From Episyrphus balteatus (Eukaryota; Arthropoda; Insecta; Diptera; Syrphidae), in the NCBI RefSeq assembly GCF_945859705.1, contig NC_079134.1, positions 47,918,402-47,982,401 on the forward strand: DNA of 64,000 bases. Direction: 5' to 3'. A program made the translations under genes and the position numbers. Positions within the stretch are counted from its first letter, which is position 1. Each line of letters begins with the position of its first letter. Below the pieces are notes generated by a model that worked only from the letters and a program-made list of their open reading frames with translations, was not told the DNA's origin and made no database searches. Positions 63,847 through 64,000 of this stretch are shown one piece after another.

Positions 63847-64000
63847 TAGAGAATCTTTCGGTGTCATTTATTTTATGAAATTAAAGCAAAAAAAGGTTTT
63901 GTTCAAAAAAAAGTTAGTTTTTATTTTAAAAACCAATGTGGCAACATCGCCAATTTTTAACCTATAGACTTAGAAGTATTTTTAATTACCGAAGTTTGAT

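Noticed and set aside
1..64000. tRNA, rRNA, riboswitch or prokaryotic-type features
   Set aside because: None seen on either strand. Composition, introns and repeats are those of an insect nuclear genome.

Overview
This is nuclear DNA from an insect, almost certainly a fly (Diptera, probably Brachycera). It is AT-rich, its genes are split by spliceosomal introns, and it is packed with non-LTR retrotransposons, nonautonomous DNA transposons and foldback elements. Two host genes can be read with confidence, both on the + strand: the last three coding exons of a Wnt10 orthologue (8268-9326) and a complete ninaC gene (coding 14087-51226), the myosin III/protein kinase of photoreceptors. In Drosophila ninaC lies beside the wg-Wnt6-Wnt10 cluster, so the Wnt10-ninaC order is conserved microsynteny and supports both identifications.

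ninaC can be rebuilt exon by exon. Eighteen coding exons, all with GT-AG introns and matching phases, give a long isoform of 1526 residues (p174-like): kinase, myosin motor, two IQ-like segments, a proline-rich tail and an INAD-type C-terminus ending in Ile. An internal donor in exon 14 is the isoform switch. If it is not used, the exon runs to its own stop (42304) and poly(A) signal and encodes a short isoform of 1291 residues (p132-like). That isoform has a 202-residue acidic tail that becomes Ala/Pro/Glu-rich, and it lacks the second IQ. Most introns are 53-69 nt, but six (introns 3, 8, 12, 13, 14 and 16) are 1.4-9 kb, and at least four of these are swollen by transposons.

Layout: 1-1.2 kb, ORF1 of a LINE on the minus strand running off the window. 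1.2-2.8 kb, interspersed repeats. 2.8-4.0 kb, a less AT-rich, non-repetitive island (possible regulatory DNA). 4.2-7.8 kb, a nest of elements: a minisatellite inside a terminal-inverted-repeat element, split by a 5'-truncated Jockey-type LINE, itself split by an 846-bp DNA element. 8.27-9.33 kb, Wnt10. 9.4-13.7 kb, AT-rich intergenic repeats. 13.8-51.2 kb, ninaC. 51.2-64 kb, ninaC 3' flank, a CR1/L2-like LINE with a long intact reverse-transcriptase ORF (53101-55143, minus), then more repeats with no host gene recognised.

The most unusual content is the DNA-transposon community. Intron 8 holds four DNA elements almost end to end, with further elements nested inside them. Two copies of a 1.64-kb near-perfect palindrome built from the N-terminal part of a Tc1-like transposase occur in opposite orientations. 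A 1.69-kb palindrome shares a motif with a ~150-bp repeat family seen at two other loci. Three unrelated-looking TA-flanked elements share one architecture: a G-rich terminus followed by many copies of a short element-specific word. An empty site for one MITE is present in the same window and confirms its 3-bp target duplication. No tRNA, rRNA or CRISPR features were seen.
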